Origin: Vogesella fluminis
GTDB lineage: Bacteria > Pseudomonadota > Gammaproteobacteria > Burkholderiales > Chromobacteriaceae
NCBI RefSeq assembly: GCF_014652335.1
Contig: NZ_BMYP01000006.1
Coordinates: 51,016 to 115,015, forward strand
DNA: 64,000 bases
Direction of reading: 5' to 3'
Part shown: positions 36,491 through 46,873 of the stretch, one piece after another
How the letters are laid out: the number at the start of each line of letters is the position of its first letter
How positions within the stretch are numbered: the stretch's first letter is position 1
Program-made: the position numbers and the translations under genes
Notes under the pieces: generated by a model
Told to the model about the DNA's origin: nothing
What the model saw: only the letters and a program-made list of their open reading frames with translations
Databases searched by the model: none

Positions 36491-36788
36491 CGCGCATCAC
36501 GAGCGTCGCGGCGGCAAACGCCTGCGCATGGGCTGCCGTGCCAAGGTGAAATCGCGCCATACCGGCGAAACCTACTATGGCGAATGCGTGGATCTGTCGG
36601 TGGATGGCCTCGCCATCCGCTCTGCGTTTGTACCGCAATTCGGCGAGATCCTGGAGGTCACCATCATCGTGCCGCCGGTCGGCGCGGTGTACAGCAAGCC
36701 GTTCGAGGCGGTGGTGGAAGTGCGGCGCTGCAATGAGGTGGAGCGCGGCAAGCTATATGAAATCGGCGCAAAAATTATCAAACGCTAG
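36477..36788 (+). CDS. PilZ-domain c-di-GMP receptor protein
   Basis: This 103-residue protein consists of a single PilZ domain, with RxxxR motif in ERRGGKRLR (residues about 9-17) and the DxSxxG motif in DLSVDGLAI (about 37-45). It should bind cyclic-di-GMP. The GTG start at 36477 has GGGGAG 7 bases upstream and overlaps the Nudix stop by 14 bases. It is the last gene of the DUF2062-Nudix-PilZ operon. A diguanylate cyclase lies at 41941-43335. Confidence 0.85.
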   Translation: MKPFDAHHERRGGKRLRMGCRAKVKSRHTGETYYGECVDLSVDGLAIRSAFVPQFGEILEVTIIVPPVGAVYSKPFEAVVEVRRCNEVERGKLYEIGAKIIKR

Positions 36789-36790
36789 TT

Positions 36791-36808
36791 AATTCATTTG
36801 CATGAATT
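36791..36808. promoter_or_regulatory. 18-base palindrome similar to the GntR operator
   Basis: AATTCAT-TTGC-ATGAATT is a perfect inverted repeat. Its middle 16 bases differ from the palindrome at 27149-27164 at only two symmetric positions. It lies just after the PilZ stop and before the operon terminator. A binding site for the same or a related regulator is plausible. Confidence 0.45.
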
Positions 36809-36818
36809 GCTTGTCCTG

Positions 36819-36846
36819 AAAAAGTCGCTGGAATGGCGGCTTTTTT
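36819..36846 (+). terminator. Terminator of the DUF2062-Nudix-PilZ operon
   Basis: AAAAAGTCGC pairs with GCGGCTTTTT (one wobble pair) around a 7-base loop and is followed by a T run. The 137 bases from here to yeaG include CTATACC at 36869-36875, which resembles a stationary-phase sigma -10. Confidence 0.8.
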
Positions 36847-36983
36847 CATTTGCAGTAGCGCTACTGTGCTATACCCAAAAAAACAGATGCAGCTTGTTAG
36901 TCCACTGATAACTTGGCAAGGGGGAAGAACGGTGCGATTGGCACCGTTCCCGCTCCGCTTGCCTCCAGCAGGAGGGTTAAGCC

Positions 36984-38912
36984 ATGAGCCCCGACATCTT
37001 CAGCAGTTTCGCTTCCCGTTTCGATCGCACTCGCGAAGAAGAATTGACCATTCAGGAGTACCTGGAACTGTGCAAGCAGGATCGCACAGCCTATGCGTCT
37101 GCGGCCGAACGCATGCTGATGGCGGTGGGCGAGCCGGAAGTGGTCGATACCCGCCATGATCCCCGCCTGTCACGCATCTTCAGCAACAAGATCATCCGTG
37201 TTTACCCGGCATTCCGTGACTTTTACGGCATGGAAGAAGTGGTGGAGCAGGTAGTGTCCTACTTCCGCCATGCCGCGCAGGGGCTGGAAGAGAAGAAACA
37301 GATACTCTACCTGCTGGGGCCGGTCGGCGGCGGCAAGTCCTCCATCGCCGAGAAACTGAAAGAGCTGATGGAGCGGGTGCCGTTCTATGCCATCAAGGGC
37401 AGCCCGGTCAACGAATCGCCGCTGGGGTTGTTCAACTACGACGAGGACGGCCCGATCCTGGAAGAGCAGTACGGCATTCCGCGCCGCTACCTGCGCGGCA
37501 TTCCCAGCCCGTGGGCGGTGAAGCGGCTGCACGAGTTCAACGGCGACATCAGCCAGTTCCGCGTGGTGCGGCGTTATCCCTCGGTGCTGAAACAGATCGC
37601 GGTGGCCAAGACCGAGCCGGGCGACGAAAACAACCAGGACATCAGCTCGCTGGTGGGCAAGGTCGACATCCGCAAGCTGGAAAGCTACGCCCAGGACGAC
37701 CCGGATGCCTACAGCTACTCCGGCGGCCTGTGCCTGGCCAACCAGGGGCTGCTGGAATTCGTGGAAATGTTCAAGGCGCCGATCAAGGTGCTGCACCCGC
37801 TGCTGACCGCCACCCAGGAGGGCAACTTCAAGGGCACCGAAGGCTTTGGCGCCATCCCGTTCGACGGCATCATCCTCGCCCACTCCAACGAGAGTGAATG
37901 GAAGCAGTTCCGCAACAACAAGAACAACGAAGCCTTCCTCGACCGTATCTATATCGTCAAGGTGCCGTACTGCCTGCGCGTCACCGACGAAACCCGCATC
38001 TACGACAAGCTGATCCGCAACTCGTCGCTGGGCGGCGCACCGTGCGCACCGGGTACCCTGAAGATGATGGCGCAGTTCTCGGTGCTGTCGCGGCTGAAGG
38101 ATCCGGAAAACTCCAGCCTGTTCAGCAAGATGCAGGTCTACGACGGCGAAAACCTGAAGGACACCGATCCGAAGGCCAAGTCACAGCAGGAGTACCGCGA
38201 TTTCGCCGGCGTCGACGAAGGCATGAGCGGGCTGTCGACCCGTTTCGCCTACAAGATCCTGTCCAAGGTGTTCAACTTCGACCACACCGAGGTGGCGGCC
38301 AACCCGGTACACCTGCTCTACGTGCTGGAACAGCAGGTCGAGCGCGAGCAGTTCCCGCCGGAACTGGAGCAGAAATATCTCACCTTCATCAAGGAGTTTC
38401 TGGCACCGAAGTATGTCGAATTTATTGGCAAGGAAATCCAGACCGCCTATCTGGAAAGCTACTCCGAGTACGGCCAGAACATTTTTGACCGTTATGTGAC
38501 CTTTGCCGACTACTGGATTCAGGATCAGGAGTATCGCGATCAGGATACCGGCGAAAGCTTTGACCGCAACTCGCTCAATGCCGAACTGGAGAAGATCGAG
38601 AAACCGGCCGGCATCTCCAACCCGAAAGACTTCCGCAACGAGATCGTCAACTTCGTGTTGCGGGCACGGGCCAACAATGCCGGCAAGAACCCGACCTGGA
38701 CCAGTTACGAGAAGCTGCGCACGGTCATCGAGAAGAAAATGTTCTCCAATACCGAGGAGCTGCTGCCGGTGATCAGCTTCAATGCCAAGGCCAGTGCCGA
38801 CGAGGCCAAAAAGCACGAAGACTTTGTCAACCGCATGGTGACCAAAGGCTACACCCCGAAACAGGTCCGTTTACTGTGCGAATGGTATCTGCGGGTGCGC
38901 AAGTCGTCCTGA
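36984..38912 (+). CDS. yeaG: PrkA-family serine protein kinase
   Basis: This 642-residue protein carries an AAA-type PrkA domain (about 60-390) with Walker A LLGPVGGGKSS, and a PrkA C-terminal kinase-like domain after about 400. E. coli YeaG is a stationary-phase and nitrogen-starvation stress kinase; Bacillus PrkA also has protease activity reported. A strong ribosome site (AGGAGG) precedes the ATG. It heads the conserved trio yeaG-yeaH-spoVR, which in many bacteria is controlled together by stress sigma factors. Confidence 0.93.
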   Translation: MSPDIFSSFASRFDRTREEELTIQEYLELCKQDRTAYASAAERMLMAVGEPEVVDTRHDPRLSRIFSNKIIRVYPAFRDFYGMEEVVEQVVSYFRHAAQGLEEKKQILYLLGPVGGGKSSIAEKLKELMERVPFYAIKGSPVNESPLGLFNYDEDGPILEEQYGIPRRYLRGIPSPWAVKRLHEFNGDISQFRVVRRYPSVLKQIAVAKTEPGDENNQDISSLVGKVDIRKLESYAQDDPDAYSYSGGLCLANQGLLEFVEMFKAPIKVLHPLLTATQEGNFKGTEGFGAIPFDGIILAHSNESEWKQFRNNKNNEAFLDRIYIVKVPYCLRVTDETRIYDKLIRNSSLGGAPCAPGTLKMMAQFSVLSRLKDPENSSLFSKMQVYDGENLKDTDPKAKSQQEYRDFAGVDEGMSGLSTRFAYKILSKVFNFDHTEVAANPVHLLYVLEQQVEREQFPPELEQKYLTFIKEFLAPKYVEFIGKEIQTAYLESYSEYGQNIFDRYVTFADYWIQDQEYRDQDTGESFDRNSLNAELEKIEKPAGISNPKDFRNEIVNFVLRARANNAGKNPTWTSYEKLRTVIEKKMFSNTEELLPVISFNAKASADEAKKHEDFVNRMVTKGYTPKQVRLLCEWYLRVRKSS

Positions 38913-38927
38913 GCAATAGCGGCGCCA

Positions 38928-38956
38928 ACGTTGGCCGCGGGGCCTGCGGCCAACGT
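38928..38956. repeat. Inverted pair of the TTGGCCGCA word inside the yeaGH operon
   Basis: ACGTTGGCCGC and GCGGCCAACGT flank a 7-base loop between yeaG and yeaH. It may partly terminate or stabilise the upstream message. Confidence 0.75.
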
Positions 38957-38986
38957 CCGTGCCGCACACAAGGCTAGGAGACAATC

Positions 38987-40264
38987 ATGTCGAATATCAT
39001 CGACAGAAGACTCAACGGCAAGAACAAGTCGGCGGTTAACCGCGAGCGTTTTTTGCGCCGCTTCAAGGCCCAGATCAAGGAGGCCGTCGGCAAGGCCATC
39101 AAGGGGCGCAGCATCACCGATATCGACAGCGGCGAGAGCGTGTCCATCCCGGTAAAGGACATCTCCGAGCCGACTTTTCACCATGGCCGCGGTGGCCGCA
39201 GCGACCAGATTCACCCCGGTAACGAGGAGTTCATCCGCGGTGACCGCATCAACCGTCCGCAGGGCGGCGGCGGCGGCGGGGGCGGGGGCGGCGGCAAGGC
39301 CAGCAACGAAGGCGAGGGCGAGGATGACTTTGCCTTCCAGCTGTCGCGCGAAGAATTTATGAACGTGTTTTTCGAGGACCTGGCACTCCCCAACCTGATC
39401 AAGACCCAGCTGATGGGCATCGAGGAGATGAAATCGGTGCGCGCCGGCTATACCAATGACGGTACCCCGGCCAATATCAGCATCGTGCGCTCGCTGCGCG
39501 GCGCGCTGGCGCGGCGGGTGGCGATGGCGGCACCGACGCTGCGCCAGCTGCGCGAGGCGGAGGAAGACCTCGACACGCTGCTGGAGTCCGATGCGGACAA
39601 CGGCCCGGAGGTGCGCGAGCGGCGCAAGCGCATCCACGCGCTGCGCGAGAAGGTCAACCGCATCCCGTTCATCGACCCCTACGACCTGCGCTACAACAAC
39701 CGTGTCAAGCAGCCCAAGCCGACCAGCCAGGCGGTGATGTTCTGCATTATGGACGTGTCCGGCTCGATGGATGAGTCAAAAAAGGACATGGCCAAGCGCT
39801 TTTTCATCCTGCTGTACCTGTTTTTGCAGCGCAATTACGAAAAAATCGAGGTGGTGTTCATCCGCCATCACACCAGTGCGGTGGAGGTCAGCGAGGAGGA
39901 CTTCTTCCACTCCCGCGAATCCGGCGGTACCGTGGTGTCGTCGGCGCTGAACCTGATGCACGACATCGTGCAGAAGCGCTACGCCAACCGCGACTGGAAC
40001 ATCTACGCGGCACAGGCCTCCGATGGCGACAACTGGGACAGCGACTCGGCCAACTGCGGCCGCATCATGCAGGAAAGCCTGCTGCCGTGGTGCCAGTACT
40101 TCGCCTACATCGAGATCACCCAGGGCGAGCCGCAAAACCTGTGGTACGAGTACCTGAAAGTGGCAGAGCACTACAAGCACTTTGCGATGCAGAAGATCGG
40201 CTCGCCGGCGGACATTTACCCGGTGTTCCGCGAGCTGTTCAAGCGCCAGCCAGCCACCCGCTAG
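38987..40264 (+). CDS. yeaH: YeaH/YhbH family protein (DUF444)
   Basis: This 425-residue protein begins [21 protein letters not shown], typical of YeaH. A glycine-rich stretch (about 84-100) follows, then a VWA-type domain with MDVSGSM (metal-site DxSGS) near residue 255. E. coli yeaGH are cotranscribed and YeaG-YeaH act together in stress survival; the molecular job of YeaH is not settled. It is preceded by GGAG and lies between yeaG and spoVR. Confidence 0.92.
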   Translation: MSNIIDRRLNGKNKSAVNRERFLRRFKAQIKEAVGKAIKGRSITDIDSGESVSIPVKDISEPTFHHGRGGRSDQIHPGNEEFIRGDRINRPQGGGGGGGGGGGKASNEGEGEDDFAFQLSREEFMNVFFEDLALPNLIKTQLMGIEEMKSVRAGYTNDGTPANISIVRSLRGALARRVAMAAPTLRQLREAEEDLDTLLESDADNGPEVRERRKRIHALREKVNRIPFIDPYDLRYNNRVKQPKPTSQAVMFCIMDVSGSMDESKKDMAKRFFILLYLFLQRNYEKIEVVFIRHHTSAVEVSEEDFFHSRESGGTVVSSALNLMHDIVQKRYANRDWNIYAAQASDGDNWDSDSANCGRIMQESLLPWCQYFAYIEITQGEPQNLWYEYLKVAEHYKHFAMQKIGSPADIYPVFRELFKRQPATR

Positions 40265-40299
40265 CCCCCGGCAGCACACACTATGGAGAGCGAGGCATC

Positions 40300-41814
40300 A
40301 TGAAACCGATCTCTACCGGCTCCGAATGGACCTTTGACCTGATTGAACGCTACGACGCCGCTATCCGCGAGATCGCGCACGGCGAGTTTCACCTCGACAC
40401 CTACCCGGTGCAGCTGGAGATCATCACCGCCGAGCAGATGATGGACGCCTATTCCTCGGTCGGCATGCCGGTCAACTACCAGCACTGGAGCTTCGGCAAG
40501 CACTTCGTGCAGACCGAGAAGGGCTACAAGCGCGGCCAGATGGGGCTGGCCTATGAAATCGTGATCAATTCCAATCCCTGCATCGCCTACCTGATGGAAG
40601 AGAACACCATGACCATGCAGGCGCTGGTAATCGCCCACGCCGCCTATGGTCATAACAGCTTCTTCAAGGGCAATTACCTGTTCCGCACCTGGACCGATGC
40701 CTCGGCCATCGTCGATTATCTGGTGTTCGCCAAACAGTACATCAGCCGCTGCGAGGAGCGCTACGGCATCGATGCGGTGGAAGAGCTGCTGGATTCCTGC
40801 CACGCGCTGATGAACTACGGTGTCGACCGCTACAAGCGGCCGCAGAAGCTGTCGCTGGCTGAGGAGCAGGCACGGCAGGTCGAGCGTGAAAACTACCTGC
40901 AGCTGCAGGTCAACGACCTGTGGCGCACCATTCCGCGCCGGGAAAAGGACGGTGCCAGCCGGGCGGCGCCGCGCTTCCCGTCGGAGCCGCAGGAAAACAT
41001 CCTTTATTTCATCGAAAAATCGGCGCCGCTACTGGAGCCGTGGCAGCGCGAGATCGTGCGCATCGTGCGCAAGGTGGCGCAGTATTTCTATCCGCAACGC
41101 CAGACCCAGGTGATGAACGAGGGCTGGGCCACCTTCTGGCACTACACGCTGATGAACCGGTTGTACGACAAGGAGATGCTGACCGATGGCGCGATGATGG
41201 AATTCTTGCAGAGTCACACCAATGTGGTGTACCAGCCACCGGTGACCGCACGCTGGTACAACGGCATCAACCCGTACGCGCTGGGTTTCTCCATGTACCA
41301 GGACATCAAGCGCATCTGCGAAGCCCCCTCCGACGAGGACAGGCAGTGGTTCCCGGATATCGCCGGCACGCCGTGGCGGCCGGTGCTGGAATTCGCGATG
41401 AAGAACTTCAAGGACGAGAGCTTCATCTCGCAATACCTGTCGCCCAAGCTGATCCGCGATTTCCGCTTTTTTGCCATCCGCGACGACGACCGCGACGACA
41501 AGCTGGAGGTGTCTGCCATTCACGACGAACAGGGCTACCAGGCGATTCGCGCCACCTTGTCGGAGCAGTACAACCTCGGCTCGCGCGAGCCGAACATCCA
41601 GGTGTGGTCGGTGAACGTGCGCGGCGACCGCGGCCTGACGCTGCGCCATACCCGCCACAACCGCAAGCCGCTGGACGAGGCCAGCGCACAGGAGGTGCTG
41701 AAGCATGTCGCCAAACTGTGGGGCTTTGGTGTCAAGCTGGAAAGTGTCGACGGCGACGGCGCGGTGCAACAGCGTTTCGACTGCCATCCGGAGGCGGCAC
41801 AGGCCAGTCTCTGA
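40300..41814 (+). CDS. spoVR: SpoVR family protein
   Basis: This 504-residue protein shows the SpoVR pattern: EIITAEQMMDAYSSVGMPVNYQHWSFGK, then MEENTMTMQALVIAHAAYGHNSFF and MNEGWATFWHYTLMN. The E. coli homologue is YcgB; the Bacillus protein affects spore cortex. This organism does not sporulate, so the role is presumably in general stress. The ATG at 40300 has GAGAGCGAGG upstream. It is the last gene of the yeaG cluster, followed by a 26-base palindrome. Confidence 0.92.
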   Translation: MKPISTGSEWTFDLIERYDAAIREIAHGEFHLDTYPVQLEIITAEQMMDAYSSVGMPVNYQHWSFGKHFVQTEKGYKRGQMGLAYEIVINSNPCIAYLMEENTMTMQALVIAHAAYGHNSFFKGNYLFRTWTDASAIVDYLVFAKQYISRCEERYGIDAVEELLDSCHALMNYGVDRYKRPQKLSLAEEQARQVERENYLQLQVNDLWRTIPRREKDGASRAAPRFPSEPQENILYFIEKSAPLLEPWQREIVRIVRKVAQYFYPQRQTQVMNEGWATFWHYTLMNRLYDKEMLTDGAMMEFLQSHTNVVYQPPVTARWYNGINPYALGFSMYQDIKRICEAPSDEDRQWFPDIAGTPWRPVLEFAMKNFKDESFISQYLSPKLIRDFRFFAIRDDDRDDKLEVSAIHDEQGYQAIRATLSEQYNLGSREPNIQVWSVNVRGDRGLTLRHTRHNRKPLDEASAQEVLKHVAKLWGFGVKLESVDGDGAVQQRFDCHPEAAQASL

Positions 41815-41834
41815 CTTGCCCGCCGATGTGAAAA

Positions 41835-41860
41835 ACTTGCGGCCAACGTTGGCCGCAAGT
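41835..41860. repeat. 26-base perfect palindrome of the TTGGCCGCA word (terminator)
   Basis: The arms ACTTGCGGCCAAC and GTTGGCCGCAAGT join without a loop, 20 bases after the spoVR stop and before the convergent diguanylate cyclase gene. Confidence 0.85.
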
Positions 41861-41940
41861 CATATGCGCCGTTCGGGTTGCATGGCGATATCAGAACCTG
41901 TTCAAGGTCTTTTCGCGGCTGCGGCCACGCGCTGCAAGGA

Positions 41941-43335
41941 TTACCGGCCTGCCGGCACCGTGCACCCCGGCAGCAGGCATGTCTGGTTGCGGCCCCGGTG
42001 CTTGGCAAGATACAGCGCCCTGTCGGCGTGTTCGATCAGCTGGTGTTCCTCGGGTAATGCCGTTGCCGGCTGGCAATACAGCCCGATGCTGACGGTCACT
42101 ACCGCGCGCTGTGCCGGATTGTCGCTGGCTGCCGGAATGGCCAGCTGCTCCACCGCGCTGCGGATGCGCTCGGCAATCTGCATCGCATCCGGCTCGTTGC
42201 AGCCGTCCAGGATCGCAATGAATTCCTCACCGCCGTAGCGTGCCAGAGTATCGCCATCGCGCAGCTGCTGCGTAATGCAGGCCGCAACCTGGCGCAGGCA
42301 GTTGTCGCCCTGTACATGGCCGAAGTTGTCGTTAAAACGCTTGAAATGATCGATATCGGCCATCAGTACGGTAAACGGGCGCGCCAGCTCCGGCGGGCGA
42401 TGGCGGATGGCGTCCAGCACGTTGTCGAAATGGCGGCGTGAAAACAGGCCGGTCAGGCTATCGCGGATCGAGGTCTCGTACGCCTGGCTGTAGGAATTTT
42501 GCAGCCGCTTTTGCAGACGGAACACCTCGAACAGTAGCGCGCCCAGCATGACGGTAGCTGCAAACTGCTCGAAAAACCTCGAAGCATACCAACCAACAGT
42601 CAGGCGGTGGCTGGATGAAAAGATCAGCACCAGATACAGCACATAGCCATAGCAGCACAGCGCCAGCCAGCAGTGAAAGGCACTGCGCAGCCGGGTCGCC
42701 AGCAACACGCTGGCCAGCGCCCCGGTCCAGCACAGCAGCAGGACCAGGAGCAGGCCGCTGCTGTGTAGTGCATGGTAGTCGCCCTGGTCACTGATCAGCC
42801 GGCCCAAGTCCGGCAGGTATGGCGGCAGGATTTGTATGGCAAGCCATATCAGAGTGATGGTCAGCAGCAGGCAGCAAAGCAGGAAGCTGCCGCTCTGATG
42901 CAAGGATAATGGCCGCTTCGACTGTCGTGCCAGGCACAGCATTGCCAGCATGATCAGCAAGGCAAAGCCGGCAAGACGGGCAAACCACAGCCAGACGCTC
43001 AGGTGCGAGCCGGGAGTTATGCCATATGGTTTCGGCAGCAGCCCCGGCAGTATCAGCAGCCGATACATCGCCATCAGTGCCGAAAAGGCAAAGGCGGTAC
43101 CGAGCAGGCCGGTGGCGGGGCGGCGCTTGACATAAAAATGCAGCAGGATCAGGTAGGCAATGATGCTGTTGTTGAGTGCCTGTGCGGTGATCATTACCGG
43201 GCGCAGATTGCTGCTGATAACCGGCTGGTTGGCATGGGGCAGCAATAAGGCGGCTGCTATCGTCATCAGCAGCATCAGCACACCGGCCAGAATCATGGCA
43301 GGGCGGCTGGATGTGACGGAGAAGTTGTCTTTCAT
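41941..43335 (-). CDS. Membrane-bound diguanylate cyclase (GGDEF)
   Basis: This 464-residue protein has an N-terminal half (about 1-275) with eight hydrophobic segments, resembling MASE-type sensor domains. The C-terminal GGDEF domain (about 300-460) has RDSLTGLFSRRHFD and the active-site RYGGEEF, a functional GGDEF variant. It should make cyclic-di-GMP. I see no inhibitory RxxD five residues before the active site. The ATG at 43335 places a membrane segment soon after the start; the longer frame upstream is AT-rich and unlikely to be coding. The PilZ protein at 36477 could be a receptor. Confidence 0.85.
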   Translation of the reverse strand: MKDNFSVTSSRPAMILAGVLMLLMTIAAALLLPHANQPVISSNLRPVMITAQALNNSIIAYLILLHFYVKRRPATGLLGTAFAFSALMAMYRLLILPGLLPKPYGITPGSHLSVWLWFARLAGFALLIMLAMLCLARQSKRPLSLHQSGSFLLCCLLLTITLIWLAIQILPPYLPDLGRLISDQGDYHALHSSGLLLVLLLCWTGALASVLLATRLRSAFHCWLALCCYGYVLYLVLIFSSSHRLTVGWYASRFFEQFAATVMLGALLFEVFRLQKRLQNSYSQAYETSIRDSLTGLFSRRHFDNVLDAIRHRPPELARPFTVLMADIDHFKRFNDNFGHVQGDNCLRQVAACITQQLRDGDTLARYGGEEFIAILDGCNEPDAMQIAERIRSAVEQLAIPAASDNPAQRAVVTVSIGLYCQPATALPEEHQLIEHADRALYLAKHRGRNQTCLLPGCTVPAGR

Positions 43336-43703
43336 GCGGTAACTGTAGATACACGCAACGCGTAGGGGATAAGACGCTGCGGTACGCAGGAGCTGTTGGC
43401 AACGATAAATAATTTGCCGATTGTAGCCTGCAGGCGCATTACTGCGGCAGTATTTTATGACATTTTCAATTGTGTGCAAGCAATGCCGATGGTCTTCGAT
43501 AAGCTTTTCTTGTGTTGTCGGTATGTTACTTCGGTGCCTGGGGTAAGGCGGTTTGGCCGACGTTGGCATGGCCATCGGGTGGCGTGATCATGTCGCCACG
43601 ACAGAGCGACCGGCCGGGTGCCGGCATGCGGCCATGAAACGACAAGGCCAGCCGGTGAGGCTGGCCTGCGGGCGGGGCATGGGCCGGCGGTCGTGTGTAG
43701 CGG
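43336..43703. other. Intergenic region with dapB terminator and cyclase promoter region
   Basis: These 368 bases hold no gene that I can see. The right part (43645-43667) has the inverted repeat AGGCCAGCC/GGCTGGCCT, followed on the minus strand by a weak T-rich stretch, probably the dapB terminator. The left part is AT-rich and should carry the diguanylate cyclase promoter. Confidence 0.6.
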
Positions 43704-44887
<1,184 letters not shown>

Positions 44888-44974
44888 CTTGACCACACCA
44901 CCGTACGGGTTGGGGAATCCTGGAAAAGGTTTTATCATACTGTAAGACTACTAACCAAAGATACCCACCCTGCC

Positions 44975-45415
44975 ATGATGAACAAAGCCAGCCATCTCAA
45001 AGACATCGGCCTGAAAGCAACCGGCCCGCGCCTGCGTATCATGGAACTGTTCGAGAGCAGCAAGGATCGCCATCTGTCGGCTGAGGATGTTTACAAGAAG
45101 CTGATTGCCGAGGATGCCGACATCGGTCTGGCCACCATCTATCGCGTGCTGACGCAGTTCGAACAGGCCGGCATCCTGATTCGCCATCACTTCGAATCCG
45201 GCAAGGCTGTCTATGAGCTGAACGAGGGCGGTCATCATGACCACATGGTGTGCTACCGCTGCGGCAAGGTAACCGAGTTCTACGACCCGAAAATCGAGGA
45301 ACTGCAAAACCAGATTGCCGCACAGCACGGTTTCAGCATCCAGGATCACTCGCTCTATATGTACGGTGAATGCGAAGACTGCAGCAAGAGTGAGCGCAAG
45401 CCTTTCCGTCGATGA
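44975..45415 (+). CDS. fur: Ferric uptake regulator
   Basis: This 146-residue regulator has an N-terminal winged helix (LKATGPRLRIMELF, IGLATIYRVLTQFEQAG) and a C-terminal dimerisation domain with HHDHMVCYRCGKV and CEDC, which hold the regulatory and structural metal sites. It represses iron-uptake genes when Fe(II) is bound; the ABC operon at 1390 has Fur-like sites. Its stop overlaps the aat start (ATGA), so iron regulation and the N-degron transferases share a transcript. The start may be either of two adjacent ATGs. Confidence 0.96.
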   Translation: MMNKASHLKDIGLKATGPRLRIMELFESSKDRHLSAEDVYKKLIAEDADIGLATIYRVLTQFEQAGILIRHHFESGKAVYELNEGGHHDHMVCYRCGKVTEFYDPKIEELQNQIAAQHGFSIQDHSLYMYGECEDCSKSERKPFRR

Positions 45416-46116
45416 TCCCCTGGCTGGGGCGGAGTCTGCAATTCCCGCCCGTATCGCAGGCAATGGCCGAGCCGGATGGCCTGCTGGCCGCCGGCGGCGA
45501 CCTGTCCGTTGCCCGCCTGCTTGCCGGTTATTCTCACGGCATTTTCCCCTGGTTTTCTGTGGATGATCCCATCCTGTGGTGGTCGCCGTCGCAGCGCATG
45601 GTGCTGGAGCCGGGTGCCCTCAAGGTCTCGCGCTCGATGTCCAAGGTATTGCGCAACCGCCGCTACCGCGTGACCACCGATCACGCCTTCGGTGCCGTGA
45701 TGCGGTCCTGTGCCGTGCTGCGCGACGAGCAGGGCGGCACCTGGATCACCGCGGAGATGATCGCCGCCTATACTGAATTGCATCGGCAGGGTTATGCCCA
45801 TTCCTTTGAAGTGTGGATGGATGACGAGCTGGCCGGCGGGCTGTACGGGGTTGCCATCGGCGGCATGTTTTATGGCGAGTCGATGTTCCATTGCCGGCGT
45901 GACGCCTCCAAGATCGCCTTCATCCACATGGCGCGGCATCTGTTCGCCTGCGGTATCGGGCTGATCGACTGCCAGATGCCGACCGCGCATCTTGCCAGCC
46001 TTGGCGCACACCTGATCGGGCGGGAGCCGTTTGTCGCCCGGGTGCAGCAATTGCTGCGTTGTTCACTGCCGGATACCGTGTGGGATTACGTCTACGATCA
46101 TGAGCCATCGCGATAA
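45412..46116 (+). CDS. aat: Leucyl/phenylalanyl-tRNA-protein transferase
   Basis: This 234-residue enzyme transfers Leu or Phe from tRNA to proteins with N-terminal Arg or Lys, tagging them for ClpAP. The family marks are present: PDGLLAAGGDLSVARLL, YSHGIFPWF and FYGESMFH, then LIDCQMPTAHLASLGA. It overlaps fur by 4 bases and bpt by 17. Confidence 0.96.
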   Translation: MIPWLGRSLQFPPVSQAMAEPDGLLAAGGDLSVARLLAGYSHGIFPWFSVDDPILWWSPSQRMVLEPGALKVSRSMSKVLRNRRYRVTTDHAFGAVMRSCAVLRDEQGGTWITAEMIAAYTELHRQGYAHSFEVWMDDELAGGLYGVAIGGMFYGESMFHCRRDASKIAFIHMARHLFACGIGLIDCQMPTAHLASLGAHLIGREPFVARVQQLLRCSLPDTVWDYVYDHEPSR

Positions 46117-46825
46117 CGACGCCATTGCCGTCATCCATTTTTATACCACGGCACCATATGCCTGCAGCTATCTGGATAACCGCCAGGCGCGCTCCCAGGT
46201 TGCGGTGCCGGCAGATGCGATCGACAGCACGGTCTACAGCCAGCTGGTGGGGCTGGGCTTCCGGCGCAGCGGCCATTTTACCTACCGGCCGTACTGTGAC
46301 AGCTGCCATGCCTGTGTGCCGGTGCGCATCCCGGTGGCGCGCTTCGTGCCGGACCGCAGCCAGCGCCGTGCACTGCGCCGTCATGGCGAGCTGAGTACGC
46401 AGATCCTGCCGCTCAGCTTTGTCGACGAGCATTTCCAGCTGTACCGCCGCTACCAGCAGGCGCGCCACGACGGTGGCGGCATGTCGGAGGACGATCCGGG
46501 CCAGTACGCGGAGTTCATCCTGAAGAGCCGGGTCGAGAGCTGGCTGGTAGAATTTCGCGAGCAGGGCGTGCTGCGCATGATCAGCCTGATCGACCGGCTG
46601 GATGACGGCCTGTCGGCGGTGTACACCTTTTTCGATCCGGACCAGCCGCGTACCGCATACGGCGTTTACAACGTGCTGTGGCAGGTCGATCTTGCCCGCC
46701 GGCTGCAACTGTCCTATCTCTATCTCGGCTACTGGATCGCTGAATCTCCAAAGATGGCGTACAAGACGCGCTACCGGCCGCTGGAGCGGCTGGATGATGG
46801 CCGCTGGCACATGTTCGAGCCCTGA
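46100..46825 (+). CDS. bpt: Aspartate/glutamate leucyltransferase (Bpt/ATE family)
   Basis: This 241-residue protein of the ATE superfamily transfers Leu to N-terminal Asp or Glu in bacteria. It has the N-terminal region PYACSYLDNRQARS, the cysteine motif YCDSCHACVPVRIPV, and the C-terminal GYWIAESPKMAYKTRYRPLE. Together with aat it builds the bacterial N-degron pathway. The ATG at 46100 lies within the end of aat. One unpaired copy of the TTGGCCGCA word lies just after its stop (46828). Confidence 0.95.
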   Translation: MSHRDNDAIAVIHFYTTAPYACSYLDNRQARSQVAVPADAIDSTVYSQLVGLGFRRSGHFTYRPYCDSCHACVPVRIPVARFVPDRSQRRALRRHGELSTQILPLSFVDEHFQLYRRYQQARHDGGGMSEDDPGQYAEFILKSRVESWLVEFREQGVLRMISLIDRLDDGLSAVYTFFDPDQPRTAYGVYNVLWQVDLARRLQLSYLYLGYWIAESPKMAYKTRYRPLERLDDGRWHMFEP

Positions 46826-46873
46826 TTGCGGCCAACCTTGCGGCGCCGGCGGCAGTGACCGTGTGCGTGCCGG

